Part shown: in pieces, positions 33,675 through 42,684 of the stretch
Numbering within the stretch: the stretch's first letter is position 1
How the letters are laid out: each line of letters begins with the position of its first letter
Assembly (NCBI RefSeq): GCF_003113265.1
Contig: NZ_PUIV01000003.1
Location: 1-64,000 of the forward strand
DNA length: 64,000 nt
Direction of reading: 5' to 3'
Source of the DNA: Methylosinus sporium
Lineage (GTDB): Bacteria > Pseudomonadota > Alphaproteobacteria > Rhizobiales > Beijerinckiaceae
Position numbers and translations under genes: made by a program
Notes under the pieces: model-generated
What the model was told of the DNA's origin: nothing
The model's database searches: none
Seen by the model: only the letters and a program-made list of their open reading frames with translations

Positions 33675-34879
33675 CGCCGGATGCGAATGACGAGCGGTTC
33701 GCCGCGTCGCCGCCGATCACGCCCGACCTTCGCCTCCGAGGCGAACGCCCGCGCGTGACGCGCCTTTCGCGCAAGGTGCTGATCGGCATGGCGAGCGTCG
33801 CCGCCCTCGCGATCGCCGGCGCGCTCGGCTACGCGCTGCAGCCGCGCGACAGAAGCGGCGCGGCCCAGGAACTCTACAATACGCAGAATCGTCCCGCCGC
33901 CGACGGTCTCGCGAACCTGCCCAAGGATTATGCCGGATTGCCGCGCCCGGCGCCGCCGCTCGGGCCGCCTCTGCCGGGCGATCTCGGGCGGCCGATTTTG
34001 AACGCTGGCGCGGCAGGCAATACGACGATCGTCGGCGCCTCGGCGTCCGATCCAGAAGCGCAGCGCCGCGCGCAGGAAGGTGAGGCCGCGCGCGTGAGCC
34101 GCCTCTTTACTCAGACGAGTGAGCACGAGAGGCCGGTCACCCCGATCGCTCCGACCATAATCGCCGCGGGCGACGCTGGCGCCGTCGCGACGCCGTCTGT
34201 CGACGCCGGCTCTGCGCAGAACATGCAGGATCGCAAAACGGCTTTTCTGACCGCGGCGACGGATCGTCGAACCGTCAGTCCGGATCGGCTCGTCAAGCCT
34301 GCGTCGCCCTATGTCGTCCAGGCCGGCACTGTCATCCCGGCCGCGCTCATCACCGGCCTCCGCTCCGATCTGCCCGGACAGATCACCGCGCAAGTGACCG
34401 AAGCGGTCTACGATAGTCCCACGGGGAAATTTCTGCTCATCCCACAGGGCGCGAAGCTCATTGGCCAATACGACAGCTCCGTCGCCTACGGCCAGAGGCG
34501 CGTGCTCCTCGCCTGGACACGGCTCATCATGCCCAATGGAACCTCGATCGTGCTGGAACGGCAACCGGGCGCCGATGCGGCCGGCTATGCCGGCCTCGAG
34601 GACGAGGTCGACAATCATTGGGACATGCTGCTCAAAGGAGCCGCGCTCTCGACGCTGCTCAGCATCGGCGCCGAAGCCGGAACAACGGGCAGCGAGAACA
34701 GCCTCATCCAGGCGATCCGCCGCGGCGGCTCCAACAGCGCGAGCCAGACCGGGCAATTGCTCGTTCAACGCCAGCTCAATGTCCAGCCCACTCTCACCAT
34801 CCGGCCGGGCTTCCCCGTTCGCGTGCTCGTGACGCGGGATCTCCTATTGGCTCCATACAAGGAAGGAATGGCGCCGTGA
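33671..34879 (+). CDS. trbI: TrbI (VirB10 family)
   Basis: A 402-residue VirB10-type protein that spans from the inner to the outer membrane. It has an N-terminal membrane helix (VLIGMASVAALAIAGALGYAL), a proline-rich linker (LPRPAPPLGPPLPGDLG) and the C-terminal domain with VIPAALITGLRSDLPGQITAQV and the GLEDEVDNHWDMLLKGA antenna region. Complete. Overlaps trbG and the DUF2274 gene by four bases each. Confidence 0.93.
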   Translation: MTPDANDERFAASPPITPDLRLRGERPRVTRLSRKVLIGMASVAALAIAGALGYALQPRDRSGAAQELYNTQNRPAADGLANLPKDYAGLPRPAPPLGPPLPGDLGRPILNAGAAGNTTIVGASASDPEAQRRAQEGEAARVSRLFTQTSEHERPVTPIAPTIIAAGDAGAVATPSVDAGSAQNMQDRKTAFLTAATDRRTVSPDRLVKPASPYVVQAGTVIPAALITGLRSDLPGQITAQVTEAVYDSPTGKFLLIPQGAKLIGQYDSSVAYGQRRVLLAWTRLIMPNGTSIVLERQPGADAAGYAGLEDEVDNHWDMLLKGAALSTLLSIGAEAGTTGSENSLIQAIRRGGSNSASQTGQLLVQRQLNVQPTLTIRPGFPVRVLVTRDLLLAPYKEGMAP

Positions 34880-35133
34880 CGAAATTGAAGCTCGGTCCGC
34901 TCGCCGACGACAAGCCCGTCAAAGTCACCGTCGAGATTCCCGCCTCTCTGCATCGCGATCTCACCGCCTATGCCGACGCGCTCGGCCGAGCCAATGGGCA
35001 GACCATCGCCGATCCGCTCAAGCTGATCGTCCCGATGCTCCAGCGCTTCATCGCCACCGACAGAGCCTTCGCGAAGACTCGGACGCGTTCGAAAACTCAA
35101 CCCGATGTCGCGGGAGCCGAAAGGTCAGGATAG
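34876..35133 (+). CDS. DUF2274 protein
   Basis: An 85-residue protein of DUF2274 (KLGPLADDKPVKVTVEIPASLHRDLTAYADAL), RHH-like in pattern. It is the standard last gene of trb operons in this family; function unknown. The GTG start overlaps the trbI stop (GTGA). Its 3' end overlaps the convergent LysR gene by 37 bases. Confidence 0.88.
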   Translation: MTKLKLGPLADDKPVKVTVEIPASLHRDLTAYADALGRANGQTIADPLKLIVPMLQRFIATDRAFAKTRTRSKTQPDVAGAERSG

Positions 35134-36014
35134 CGGGCGCGCAACAGATCGAGAAATCGCTGCAGCATCGGGCTGCTGTTCGTCTCTTTCCAATAGGCCG
35201 CGAACTGAAGCCGCATTTGCCCACAGTCGCCATGCAGCTCGCGATGAGTCACTCCGGGGCAGCCAAATCCGGCGGCGCCCTCGAGCAGTGGCGCGACGCC
35301 ATAGCCGGCGCCGACGAGGCTCAGCAGCCTGTCGAGGCTGACATCCTGATAGCTGATGCGCAAAGAACCCGAGCCGCCCACCTTCACGCTCAGCAATTGC
35401 TCGAGCTCGGAATCGACGCCGCTCCGCGTCAGCAATATCCGATTGTCGCAAAGCTCCCGCCATTGGATTGCTGGCCGACTATTGAGCGGGTGATTTTCCT
35501 GGACGGCGACGACGACCCGTTCGCCCCAGAGCGGCAGAACGTGGTCGTTCCATCTTCCGCCGCCGGAGGTCAATATGGCGACGTCGATCGCGCCCGCGGC
35601 GACCTCACCGAGCAATCCCACCTTGGCGCCGTCGACCAGGAGAATATCCGCATCCGCAATCTGGCGGCACAACTCCGCGAGCGTCTCCCGCAGATTGCCG
35701 GCCGAAAGCGACGAGCAAATCCCTATTCGCAATGGCCTGCTTCCGCCATTGCGGCGCGTCTTGAATGTGAGGAAGAGACGGTCCGCTTCGTCGACAATGG
35801 GCCGCGCCGCATCCAGAAATTCGCGACCCACCGGCGTGAGCTTCGTTCCACCCGTCGTGCGCTCGAACAAGTCCACGCCGAGCTCACATTCGAGATCGTG
35901 CAATCGACGGCTGAGGGTGGATTGACGCGTGTTCAGCGTCTCCGCCGCTTGTCGAAGGCTTCGATGCCGCGAGGCGACAAGAGCCCATTTCAAATCTCGT
36001 AGCTCCGAATTCAC
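35097..36014 (-). CDS. LysR-family regulator
   Basis: A 305-residue LysR regulator: winged helix-turn-helix at residues ~10-70 (SLRQAAETLNTRQSTLSRRLHDLE) and a C-terminal substrate-binding domain (RIGICSSLSAGNLRETL ...). A LysR gene convergent with the trb operon is a regular part of these elements. Its target is unknown. The last 12 codons overlap the DUF2274 gene on the other strand. Confidence 0.88.
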   Translation of the reverse strand: MNSELRDLKWALVASRHRSLRQAAETLNTRQSTLSRRLHDLECELGVDLFERTTGGTKLTPVGREFLDAARPIVDEADRLFLTFKTRRNGGSRPLRIGICSSLSAGNLRETLAELCRQIADADILLVDGAKVGLLGEVAAGAIDVAILTSGGGRWNDHVLPLWGERVVVAVQENHPLNSRPAIQWRELCDNRILLTRSGVDSELEQLLSVKVGGSGSLRISYQDVSLDRLLSLVGAGYGVAPLLEGAAGFGCPGVTHRELHGDCGQMRLQFAAYWKETNSSPMLQRFLDLLRARYPDLSAPATSG

Positions 36015-36393
36015 CTGAAAAGCCCGGTTTCACAAGCTGATTTTCAGAATCGGATGTGCCGGCGACAGGGCCGCCATCGGCCGTCCTAATGCTTCCTACT
36101 TCATTGAAAATAAATGGCCTTTTAAAGGCCGCCGATCGAACGGCTATCGCTTTGCAAGCTATGGGTTTTTTTGACGAACGGACCCGATTCCTCCTTAATC
36201 GATGCGCCGTCTCGAACAGCCCGACCGCTTTGCGGCGCAACGCTACGGACGCCTACGCTTCCAATATACGTTGCTAAAACGTTCTCCCCGGCTTACCTTC
36301 TCCCGGCTGCTATTTCATGAGCAGCGGCCGAACGGGATGTTGGAGCATCCCGCCCGGCCTGACCACAACCCATGCTTTAGAGGAGCTTGGATC
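36015..36393. other. Intergenic, divergent promoter region
   Basis: About 380 bases between the leftward LysR gene and the next rightward gene; both promoters must lie here. It includes an A+T-rich stretch (36095-36200). AGGAG at 36381-36385 serves the next gene. I cannot place promoter boxes with confidence. Confidence 0.4.
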
Positions 36394-37017
36394 ATGGCTG
36401 ATTCTGAAGATAGCACGACTCCGCCCGCCGTTAGCTGGCGCGCCATTCTGCGAGGAACCGGCGCTTTGCCGCCTGCGAAAAAGACTGGAGGGGCGCCGTC
36501 CGACCCCGCGCTGCAGCTCTGGCGGAACTGGCAAGTCAATCACACTCAGGTCGTCGCGCTGACGCGCCAGTGGCAGCGGATCGAGAAGCAGCTCATTCAC
36601 TCGGTCGGCATCCCCGAGGTCACTATCCGCCTTTCCGGCGCGGAGGAGCCGAAAATCGCTCAATCGATCGACGAGATCGAGGAGTTGGTCGCGAACGAGC
36701 CGACGATCGAGAGAGAAGCGCTGATCGCGGCGTTCGACGAGCGGCAAAAGCGATGGGACGAGGCGGCGGCAGCGCTCGGCTTCGACGCAGTCGACACGGA
36801 ACTCCGCGCCGCTCTCGGCAAGGAGCGCGACTTTGTGTCTTCGGTCCCGAAGACGAAAGCCGCCAGCCTGCCGGGCGTCGCGGCCAAGCTCGCGATCCTC
36901 ATTCAGCTCGGCGAGCCGAGCCCGACAGATGCGGAGTTTCCCTGGCCGGAACTGCGCTCAGCTTTGGCGGATATCGCCCGGCTGGCGTCGCCGGAAGCCG
37001 CCGTCTCGCCGATGTGA
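36394..37017 (+). CDS. Hypothetical helical protein
   Basis: A 207-residue soluble, mostly helical and acidic protein of no recognised family. It starts MADSEDSTTPPAVSWRAILRG and has long charged helices (EIEELVANEPTIEREALIAAFDERQKRWDEAAAALGF). ATG 36394 has AGGAG 8 bases upstream; the longer frame from 36202 is basic and unlikely. It is the first accessory gene after the transfer region and convergent with an XRE gene. Confidence 0.6.
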   Translation: MADSEDSTTPPAVSWRAILRGTGALPPAKKTGGAPSDPALQLWRNWQVNHTQVVALTRQWQRIEKQLIHSVGIPEVTIRLSGAEEPKIAQSIDEIEELVANEPTIEREALIAAFDERQKRWDEAAAALGFDAVDTELRAALGKERDFVSSVPKTKAASLPGVAAKLAILIQLGEPSPTDAEFPWPELRSALADIARLASPEAAVSPM

Positions 37018-37046
37018 TCCTCATGCTCGGGTCCATCGCCGCTCGG

Positions 37047-37403
37047 CTATGGACCCGGCTCCTTTCGAGCAGTAGCCCGCCTTTGCGCCGGCCCCTCGCT
37101 TTTCCGAGACGGCTTTGCGCCTTTCTTGGGCTGCCCCTTCGTGCCGGCGCCTTCAGCCGATGTCGCGGATGACGATTTCGCCTCCGCGATTTCGCTCGCA
37201 GGCCTCAAAAGCTCGAGCGCCGGGATTCCGAGAGCGTCGGCGAGGCGGCCGACGACGTCCACCGTCGCCGAATAGACGCAGCGTTCGATCGAGCTGATAT
37301 AGGTGCGGTCGAGCTCGGCTCGATGGCCGAGCTCTTCCTGCGACAGGCGTTGCGCCCGTCGATATTTCCTCAGATTGCGCGCCAGCGTCTCTCGCATTTC
37401 CAT
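37047..37403 (-). CDS. XRE-family regulator with lysine-rich tail
   Basis: A 118-residue protein with an N-terminal helix-turn-helix (NLRKYRRAQRLSQEELGHRAELDRTYISSIER) close in type to the QseC-like protein at 12940, followed by a Lys/Ser/Ala-rich tail of ~45 residues, probably flexible. A palindromic element lies 22-48 bases upstream of its start codon, the same distance as at qseC, so self-regulation is likely. Confidence 0.75.
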   Translation of the reverse strand: MEMRETLARNLRKYRRAQRLSQEELGHRAELDRTYISSIERCVYSATVDVVGRLADALGIPALELLRPASEIAEAKSSSATSAEGAGTKGQPKKGAKPSRKSEGPAQRRATARKEPGP

Positions 37404-37424
37404 GACGAGAACCAGCCAGCTTGA

Positions 37425-37451
37425 AGAGTATTTATCTACGGAGTATACTCT
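37425..37451. promoter_or_regulatory. Candidate XRE operator
   Basis: AGAGTAT (37425-37431) and ATACTCT (37445-37451) are inverted arms; the right part contains the perfect 10-bp palindrome GAGTATACTC at 37441-37450. It lies between two divergent genes in an A+T-rich stretch and also resembles promoter DNA. Confidence 0.5.
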
Positions 37452-37455
37452 ACAA

Positions 37456-37833
37456 ATGGTAGCCGCTGGTTCGAGGAAGGGAAGCGCCGGCGCGGCAGAG
37501 GGGGCGAGTCCGGAACCGACCGAGAGTCCGAAAATGCGTGAGAAGCATCTGGGTCACGCCGTCTCTTTGGCGACGATTTTGTTGAGCACGCGCGAGCAGT
37601 TCGCTCGCGCGCTGCGCGACGCTGCGATGGCGAGCATCAGAGCGAGATCGAGAGGCGCGGGTTTCGACCAGCCGATCATCTCCCGCTACTTCCTCGAGTC
37701 GCACGTCGACGACGCTCTCTATCTGATCGGCAGAGACGGGCTCGACGCGCTCGAGAGCAATGTCCGCTTCGCGGTCGACGAAATGATCCGAGAGGCGTTG
37801 GAAAACGTGAGAATGCGGCGAACGGATAATTAG
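37456..37833 (+). CDS. Hypothetical protein divergent from an XRE regulator
   Basis: About 125 residues if ATG 37456 is used; ATG 37402 would place the operator inside the gene, so I prefer the later start, although no ribosome-binding site is clear for either. The C-terminal half is helical (ATILLSTREQFARALRDAAMAS ... ESHVDDALYLIGRDGLDAL). No family is recognised. It is probably controlled by the divergent XRE protein. Confidence 0.5.
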   Translation: MVAAGSRKGSAGAAEGASPEPTESPKMREKHLGHAVSLATILLSTREQFARALRDAAMASIRARSRGAGFDQPIISRYFLESHVDDALYLIGRDGLDALESNVRFAVDEMIREALENVRMRRTDN

Positions 37834-37961
37834 TGATCGCGTTTTCGGTGCGCCGGCTACGGCGACGCATTGCGCTTGCGCCAACAGGAGGCGACGTTTC
37901 CTGACTAGCAGCACGGTTGACGTCGATCACATTTCAAGGATTTTGTTCTGGGAGCATTGTC

Positions 37962-38237
37962 GTGGAAAGACGAATAACTCTCACTGACATAGACCGCCCT
38001 GGAGAGGCGCTCGAAGTCGATATTATCGCCGCCGACGAGACGTCTTTGACGCTGGCGGTGCCGAACACATCCGTGCAATTTCGATTATTTCGCCACAGCC
38101 GCAACGCTCCCTATCAAGGATCGCTGGGCGGACGGAACTTTTGCTTCGTTCCCCTTGCTGGCGAAGCCAAAAAAGGCCCACGTGGAGCGTCCGACGAAAT
38201 TCACGGCGCGCGATCCACCCGGCAACGCCAAACTTGA
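37962..38237 (+). CDS. Small hypothetical protein
   Basis: About 91 residues from GTG 37962, with GGGAG 7 bases upstream; the frame opens further upstream (37917) without a site. The first two thirds look like a small beta-rich fold (RITLTDIDRPGEALEVDIIAADETSLTLAVP); the last third is basic and may be read-through. No family is recognised. It ends 52 bases before the antitoxin gene. Confidence 0.4.
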   Translation: MERRITLTDIDRPGEALEVDIIAADETSLTLAVPNTSVQFRLFRHSRNAPYQGSLGGRNFCFVPLAGEAKKGPRGASDEIHGARSTRQRQT

Positions 38238-38289
38238 TTGCACTGCAATCATTGCCAATTTTGCTAACGACGCCATGCTGGAGGCTGTC

Positions 38290-38532
38290 GTGGCAAGCAT
38301 CACAATCCGCAATCTGGACGACGATTTGAAGCGCCGCTTACGTATGCGCGCGGCTGAACATGGCCGCTCCATGGAAGAAGAAGCGCGGGAAATCCTGCGT
38401 CGCGCGATCGGCGGCATCATCGCGCCGAAGAATCTCGGCCACGCTATTCACGCCCGCTTCGCTGCTATCGGCGGCGTGGACTTGGAGCTTCCCGCGCGCG
38501 GCCTGATGCGCGAACCGCCATCGTTCTCATGA
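38290..38532 (+). CDS. fitA: FitA/VapB-type antitoxin
   Basis: An 80-residue antitoxin with an N-terminal ribbon-helix-helix domain (ASITIRNLDDDLKRRLRMRAAEHGRSMEEEAREILRRAI), the FitA pattern, and a C-terminal toxin-binding tail. GTG 38290 has GGAGG 5 bases upstream. It would bind its own promoter and neutralise the PIN toxin that follows, whose start overlaps its stop by ATGA. A decayed second copy is at 48147. Confidence 0.85.
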   Translation: MASITIRNLDDDLKRRLRMRAAEHGRSMEEEAREILRRAIGGIIAPKNLGHAIHARFAAIGGVDLELPARGLMREPPSFS

Positions 38533-38957
38533 ACGAGGCCGTCATCCTGCTCGACATCAACGTCGCCTCCGAGCTGATGCGGCCTAAGCCCGCGCAGACG
38601 GTCTTGGACTGGTTCACCGCGCAGGACTCGACCAAGCTGTTTTTCAGCGCGGTGGCCGAATTGCGCACGGACGCGGCGATCCTTCCGACCGGGAAGCGCA
38701 GCGACAGTCTGACGGCCACCATCGACATCATGATCACCGAGAATTTCGCGGGCCGCGGCCCGCTCTTCGAAAGCGCAGCTGCGAAAGCCTACGCAATCAT
38801 CGCCGCGAACCGTCGGACCGCTAGCCAACCGATCCTGGAAGCCGATTGCCAGATCGCCGCCATCACCCGTGTCCGCGGAGCTACGGTGGCAACCCGCAAT
38901 GTTCGTGATTTCGAGGGATACAACCTTGCGATTGTCGATCCATTCCATGTTCCGTGA
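38529..38957 (+). CDS. fitB: FitB/VapC-type PIN-domain toxin, slightly divergent
   Basis: A 142-residue PIN-domain ribonuclease. Acidic active-site positions are present (ILLDINVASELM, AELRTDAAIL, EADCQIAA with ATRNVRDFEG). Two features differ from the usual family pattern: LLDIN in place of LLDTN at the first motif, and a short SAVAELR where relatives have about three more residues. Activity may be reduced. It overlaps the antitoxin gene by four bases and would keep the element or island stable by post-segregational killing. Confidence 0.8.
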   Translation: MNEAVILLDINVASELMRPKPAQTVLDWFTAQDSTKLFFSAVAELRTDAAILPTGKRSDSLTATIDIMITENFAGRGPLFESAAAKAYAIIAANRRTASQPILEADCQIAAITRVRGATVATRNVRDFEGYNLAIVDPFHVP

Positions 38958-39131
38958 GATTCGAGCCACTTTATTTGCAGGGGATCGGCTGCGGCTATGA
39001 GGGCGCCGACGACCTCCACTTCGTGGCGAACTCGGGCGCCGAGCGGGCTCCCCTTTCTGAGGCGGAAACGAAGGCCGGCCGCAGGGGAAGCGGCCGGCCC
39101 GCGCATCTCACATCGGCTCGGAACCGGTCAT

Positions 39132-39614
39132 TCAGGAGCCGGAGACACCGGCGTTCCAAATCTTCCCGCTAGCCGGAATCGTCTCGTGACAGGAATATGG
39201 GCTGACCTTGTTTTCCGCGATCCAGCGCTTCTCCGCGACGGATTCGAAGGGGGGCGGAATCTGGCCTTGAATCGACCAGAGGTCGGCGGGAAGCTCATCA
39301 ACAGTGACCTCCCAGTCGAATCCGCGATCCTTGACCCAAGGGGCGATAAAGGTGTCGATGGTGTGAACCCACCAGCTTCTCACCACAGCTCCGTTCGCCG
39401 TTCGGGCCATCTGGTCGATTTTGAACCGCACGAACTTCGGGTGTGGCTTACCGCCGACGAAAATATTATTCGCCGCCACCTCTTCGAAGATGACCACGAC
39501 GTAAAACGCTGGAATCGGAACCGTGCCGTACGCTTCAGTGATCTTCGCCACGAACTCCGCCTTGTCGGCATCCGAGTAGGCCCCGACCGGAGTGTAGACC
39601 TTCCATAGCGGCAT
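39132..39614 (-). CDS. Tautomerase-family protein (cis-CaaD-like)
   Basis: A 160-residue protein of the tautomerase superfamily group with the opening MPLWKVYTPVGAYSDADKAEF, so the catalytic N-terminal proline (Pro after Met) is present, and the IFEEVAANNIFVGGKP region. Relatives act on halogenated or unsaturated carboxylic acids; the substrate here is unknown. GGGAGG lies 7 bases before ATG 39614. It is downstream of and co-directional with the aldehyde dehydrogenase gene, 52 bases away. Confidence 0.82.
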   Translation of the reverse strand: MPLWKVYTPVGAYSDADKAEFVAKITEAYGTVPIPAFYVVVIFEEVAANNIFVGGKPHPKFVRFKIDQMARTANGAVVRSWWVHTIDTFIAPWVKDRGFDWEVTVDELPADLWSIQGQIPPPFESVAEKRWIAENKVSPYSCHETIPASGKIWNAGVSGS

Positions 39615-39666
39615 TGTGCTTCCTCCCTCGATGTTATGGCTGCGCCCCGCGTCTTCCGGGCAGGCG

Positions 39667-41073
39667 TCAGCCGGATTGGACCGGTCCCCACGGTGGGGAG
39701 CCAGCCTGAACGACGGTGACCAGCTTGCGATTGACGAACTCACCGAAGCCCAATTCCGACAGCTCGCGGCCGTAGCCCGAACGCTTGACGCCGCCGAATG
39801 GCAGCTCGGGGGTCGTCCAGGCAGGCTGGTTCACGAAGACCATTCCGCTCTCGATCCGATCGGCGATCGCGCGACCGCGCGCTGTATCGCCGGCGAAGAC
39901 CGAGCCGCCGAGACCGAATGGGCTGGCGTTGGCGAGGGCGATCGCCTCCTCCTCGGTGTCAACGACGAAAAGGGACGCGACGGGACCGAACAACTCCTGC
40001 GAATAAACCGGGTTTTCGGAGGTTATGTCCGTCAGGACCGTCGCTTGCAGATAGAAGCCCGGCCGGTCGATGCGTTCGCCGCCGACCACGACTTTGGCAC
40101 CACCCTTCTTGGCCGCGCTGATCTGGTCGAGCAGAAGGTTCAATGCGCGTTCAGAGGACATCGGCCCGAGCCCTGTGTCTTCCGCTGTCGGCTCGCCGAC
40201 TTTCAGTCCCGCTATGCCGCTGACAAAGGCGTCCTGGAACGCTTGTCCGCGCGCCTGGCCGACCACGATGATGCGCTTGGACGACACGCAGCTTTGGCCC
40301 GTGTTGAACATCCGGCCGAAGATGGCGCTCTCGACGGTGGACGCCAGCGGCGCATCGTCGAGGACGATGAGCGGGTCGCTGCCGCCCAGCTCGGCGACAA
40401 CCTTTTTCAGATTGCGTCCAGCCCGCTCGGCCACGGCGGCGCCGGCGCGCTCGCTGCCGGTGATGGTCACCCCGACGATGCGGGGGTCGTCGATCAGGCG
40501 CCCGATCTGTTCGATGCTGGCGAAGAGGTTGGTGAAAACGCCCGCAGGCGCTCCGGCGTCGCGCATCAGCCGCTCGAACGCCAGCGCGCATTGCGGCACG
40601 CTTTCGGCGTGCTTGAGCAGCACGACATTGCCCGCGGCGAGTTGCGGGCCGACGACGCGAGCCACTTGGTAATAGGGGAAGTTCCAAGGCTCGATCGCCA
40701 GGATCACGCCGATCGGGCGGGTCTCGAGCACGCTGTCGGGGAAGCCGGAAAAGGTCTTCGGCCGCGAGAATTCCTCGGCGTGGCTGGCGTAATAGTCGAG
40801 GATCGCCGCGGAGAGCTGGACCTCCGCCCGGGCCGCGTCCGAGAGCTTGCCCATCTCGAGGGTGACGTAGCCGGCGTATTCATCCGCTCGCTCCCGCAGC
40901 AGCGCCGCCGCCTTCGAAAGGACCCGGGCGCGCTCCGCCACCGGGCGATCGCGCCAGTCCGTCTGGTAGGCCCGTCGAGCGGTGGCGATGGCCGTTTCGA
41001 GCGCCGCCTCGGAGATGTCGTCGAAGGACTTCAAACGCGCTCCCGACGCTGGGTTCACAGTTGCGTAGGCCAT
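39667..41073 (-). CDS. NAD(P)-dependent aldehyde dehydrogenase, succinate-semialdehyde type
   Basis: A 468-residue aldehyde dehydrogenase with all key residues: N131 (EPWNFPYYQ), K154, E228 (VAELGGSDP) and the catalytic C262 (NTGQSCVSSKRI). The pattern (GFPDSVLETRPIGVILAIEPWN) fits the short succinate-semialdehyde dehydrogenase group. GGAGG lies 8 bases before ATG 41073. It is divergent from the AraC-type regulator at 41346, which probably controls it, and forms an operon with the tautomerase gene. Confidence 0.88.
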   Translation of the reverse strand: MAYATVNPASGARLKSFDDISEAALETAIATARRAYQTDWRDRPVAERARVLSKAAALLRERADEYAGYVTLEMGKLSDAARAEVQLSAAILDYYASHAEEFSRPKTFSGFPDSVLETRPIGVILAIEPWNFPYYQVARVVGPQLAAGNVVLLKHAESVPQCALAFERLMRDAGAPAGVFTNLFASIEQIGRLIDDPRIVGVTITGSERAGAAVAERAGRNLKKVVAELGGSDPLIVLDDAPLASTVESAIFGRMFNTGQSCVSSKRIIVVGQARGQAFQDAFVSGIAGLKVGEPTAEDTGLGPMSSERALNLLLDQISAAKKGGAKVVVGGERIDRPGFYLQATVLTDITSENPVYSQELFGPVASLFVVDTEEEAIALANASPFGLGGSVFAGDTARGRAIADRIESGMVFVNQPAWTTPELPFGGVKRSGYGRELSELGFGEFVNRKLVTVVQAGSPPWGPVQSG

Positions 41074-41345
41074 GTGTGTTCCTCCGTCGTTTCGAGAGCC
41101 ACGACGGCTCTCGCTGCTCTTGCTCGTCCGTCTCATCGCGGAGCTTAGGCGCTCGCGACTTCGTCGGATAACGCTGAACTCTGCCAATCTAGGCGTTCGA
41201 ATGTGCCAGTCGGCTCTGCGCCGCCTATTGATTTGTCGCCTCCTGTCGAGCCTCTGATCGGCCTGTCGCGGCCGGATCATCCGTTGCGCGGCGGCAGAAG
41301 AGGTGGTGAAGTCGTGCCAATGTCCCGAACGGGGAGGAGGGATCG

Positions 41346-42425
41346 TTGAAAGCGATCAAGATCGTGCATCCGCTGCCGGACGACCACGACGCTCCAACGC
41401 AAAGCCTGCTCGGGTTGAGCGCGCTCGCCGCGGAATTGGGCGCGCAGGGCGTCTCCGTCGAAGATCTTTTCGCGCGGACGGGTATCCGGCCTTGCCAGTT
41501 GGAGGACCCGAAAGCGCGCATGTCGCACCGCCAGCGGCTGGCCATTTACGCCAATGCCCGCCGGCTGGCGACGCGACCGGAGATCGGCCTGCTCGCCGGC
41601 GCGCGGCAGCGGCTGAGCGATTATGGCATCTACGGTTACGCCATGGTCAGCAGCGCGACCTTCGGCCAGGCGCTGCTGCTCTCGGTCGAACATGTGACCA
41701 TGGCGGGGCCGGCGGTGAGGCAGATCAGCTTCAGCATCGAAAACAACACCGCCATTCTGCGCAGCCACGGCGTGGAGGCGCTCGGCGACCTGCTGCCCTT
41801 CGCCGCCGAGTTCTGGCGCAGCTCGATGACGTCGCTGTTCAGCCACGTCCTGGGAGCGCCCTTTCCCACCAAGCGAATGATTTTCACATTCCCGCGCCCG
41901 CAATATTGGCGGCTCTACGAGCGGATGTTTAATTGTCCGATCGAGTTCGGCCGCGAGACCATGGAGTGGCGTTTCGACCCCGCCGTCCTCGATCGAGCCT
42001 GCCCGAACGCCAATCCGATCACCGCCCAGGTGTGCCAGCAATTCTGCGATCGGGTGTTGACCGAGACGACCGGCGGCGCCGATTTGGCGCGACAGATCCG
42101 CGTCGTCTGCCTCAACAGCTCGCAGCAATTTCCGCCCGCCCGGGAGGTCGCGGACAAGCTGGGCCTTTCTTTGCGCACCCTGCATCGGCGGCTCTCGGAG
42201 AGCGGCGTGTCGTATCAGGGAATCATCGACGACCTGCGCCGATCGATCGCCACCGAATATCTGGAGAACACGAGGCTGCAGATCGAAGAAGTCGCCGAAC
42301 GCGTGGGCTTCGCGGATGCTACGAGCTTCCGCAAGGCCTTCAAGAAGTGGACGGGACATGCGCCGAGTGTCTATCGCGGCGGTCTGCAGGTGGGGCCCGA
42401 CGGGATCCTCTCCAAGGTCGAATAA
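41346..42425 (+). CDS. AraC-family regulator
   Basis: A 359-residue regulator with an N-terminal AraC ligand-binding domain of the arabinose-binding-like/OruR type (residues ~20-220) and a C-terminal double helix-turn-helix (REVADKLGLSLRTLHRRLSESG and IEEVAERVGFADATSFRKAFKKWTG). TTG 41346 is preceded by GAGGAGGG. It lies between the leftward aldehyde dehydrogenase operon and the rightward CoA genes and could control both. Confidence 0.88.
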   Translation: MKAIKIVHPLPDDHDAPTQSLLGLSALAAELGAQGVSVEDLFARTGIRPCQLEDPKARMSHRQRLAIYANARRLATRPEIGLLAGARQRLSDYGIYGYAMVSSATFGQALLLSVEHVTMAGPAVRQISFSIENNTAILRSHGVEALGDLLPFAAEFWRSSMTSLFSHVLGAPFPTKRMIFTFPRPQYWRLYERMFNCPIEFGRETMEWRFDPAVLDRACPNANPITAQVCQQFCDRVLTETTGGADLARQIRVVCLNSSQQFPPAREVADKLGLSLRTLHRRLSESGVSYQGIIDDLRRSIATEYLENTRLQIEEVAERVGFADATSFRKAFKKWTGHAPSVYRGGLQVGPDGILSKVE

Positions 42426-42508
42426 GAGGCCATAAAGCCTCGCGCTTGGCGTGATTTGACCCGTTATGATCACCTTGCGTGCGATGGTCGCGAAGGCTGG
42501 ACGACCAA

Positions 42509-42560
42509 CGAATATGAAAACGAGATGTGGGGTCCGACTGGCAGTTTCGAATGCGAAAAT
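42509..42560. promoter_or_regulatory. Direct repeat, possible AraC-type binding site
   Basis: CGAATATGAAAAC (42509) and CGAATGCGAAAAT (42548) match at 10 of 13 positions and lie 39 bases apart, in the same orientation, 125-175 bases upstream of the hydratase gene. AraC-type activators often bind such direct repeats. Confidence 0.3.
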
Positions 42561-42684
42561 TGGCAGAGTCGGACATGGCTGGTTCGCCGGTTCACCGGCA
42601 CACTCCCTCCCAGCGACGCCGCGAGGCGAAGCGCCAGCGTTCCAGTCAGCGGCGACGCGACTGTGGAACACAGGGAGATAGGGA

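Noticed and set aside
39616-41148. A 510-codon open frame on the plus strand
   Set aside because: It lies opposite the aldehyde dehydrogenase gene, whose catalytic residues are all intact.
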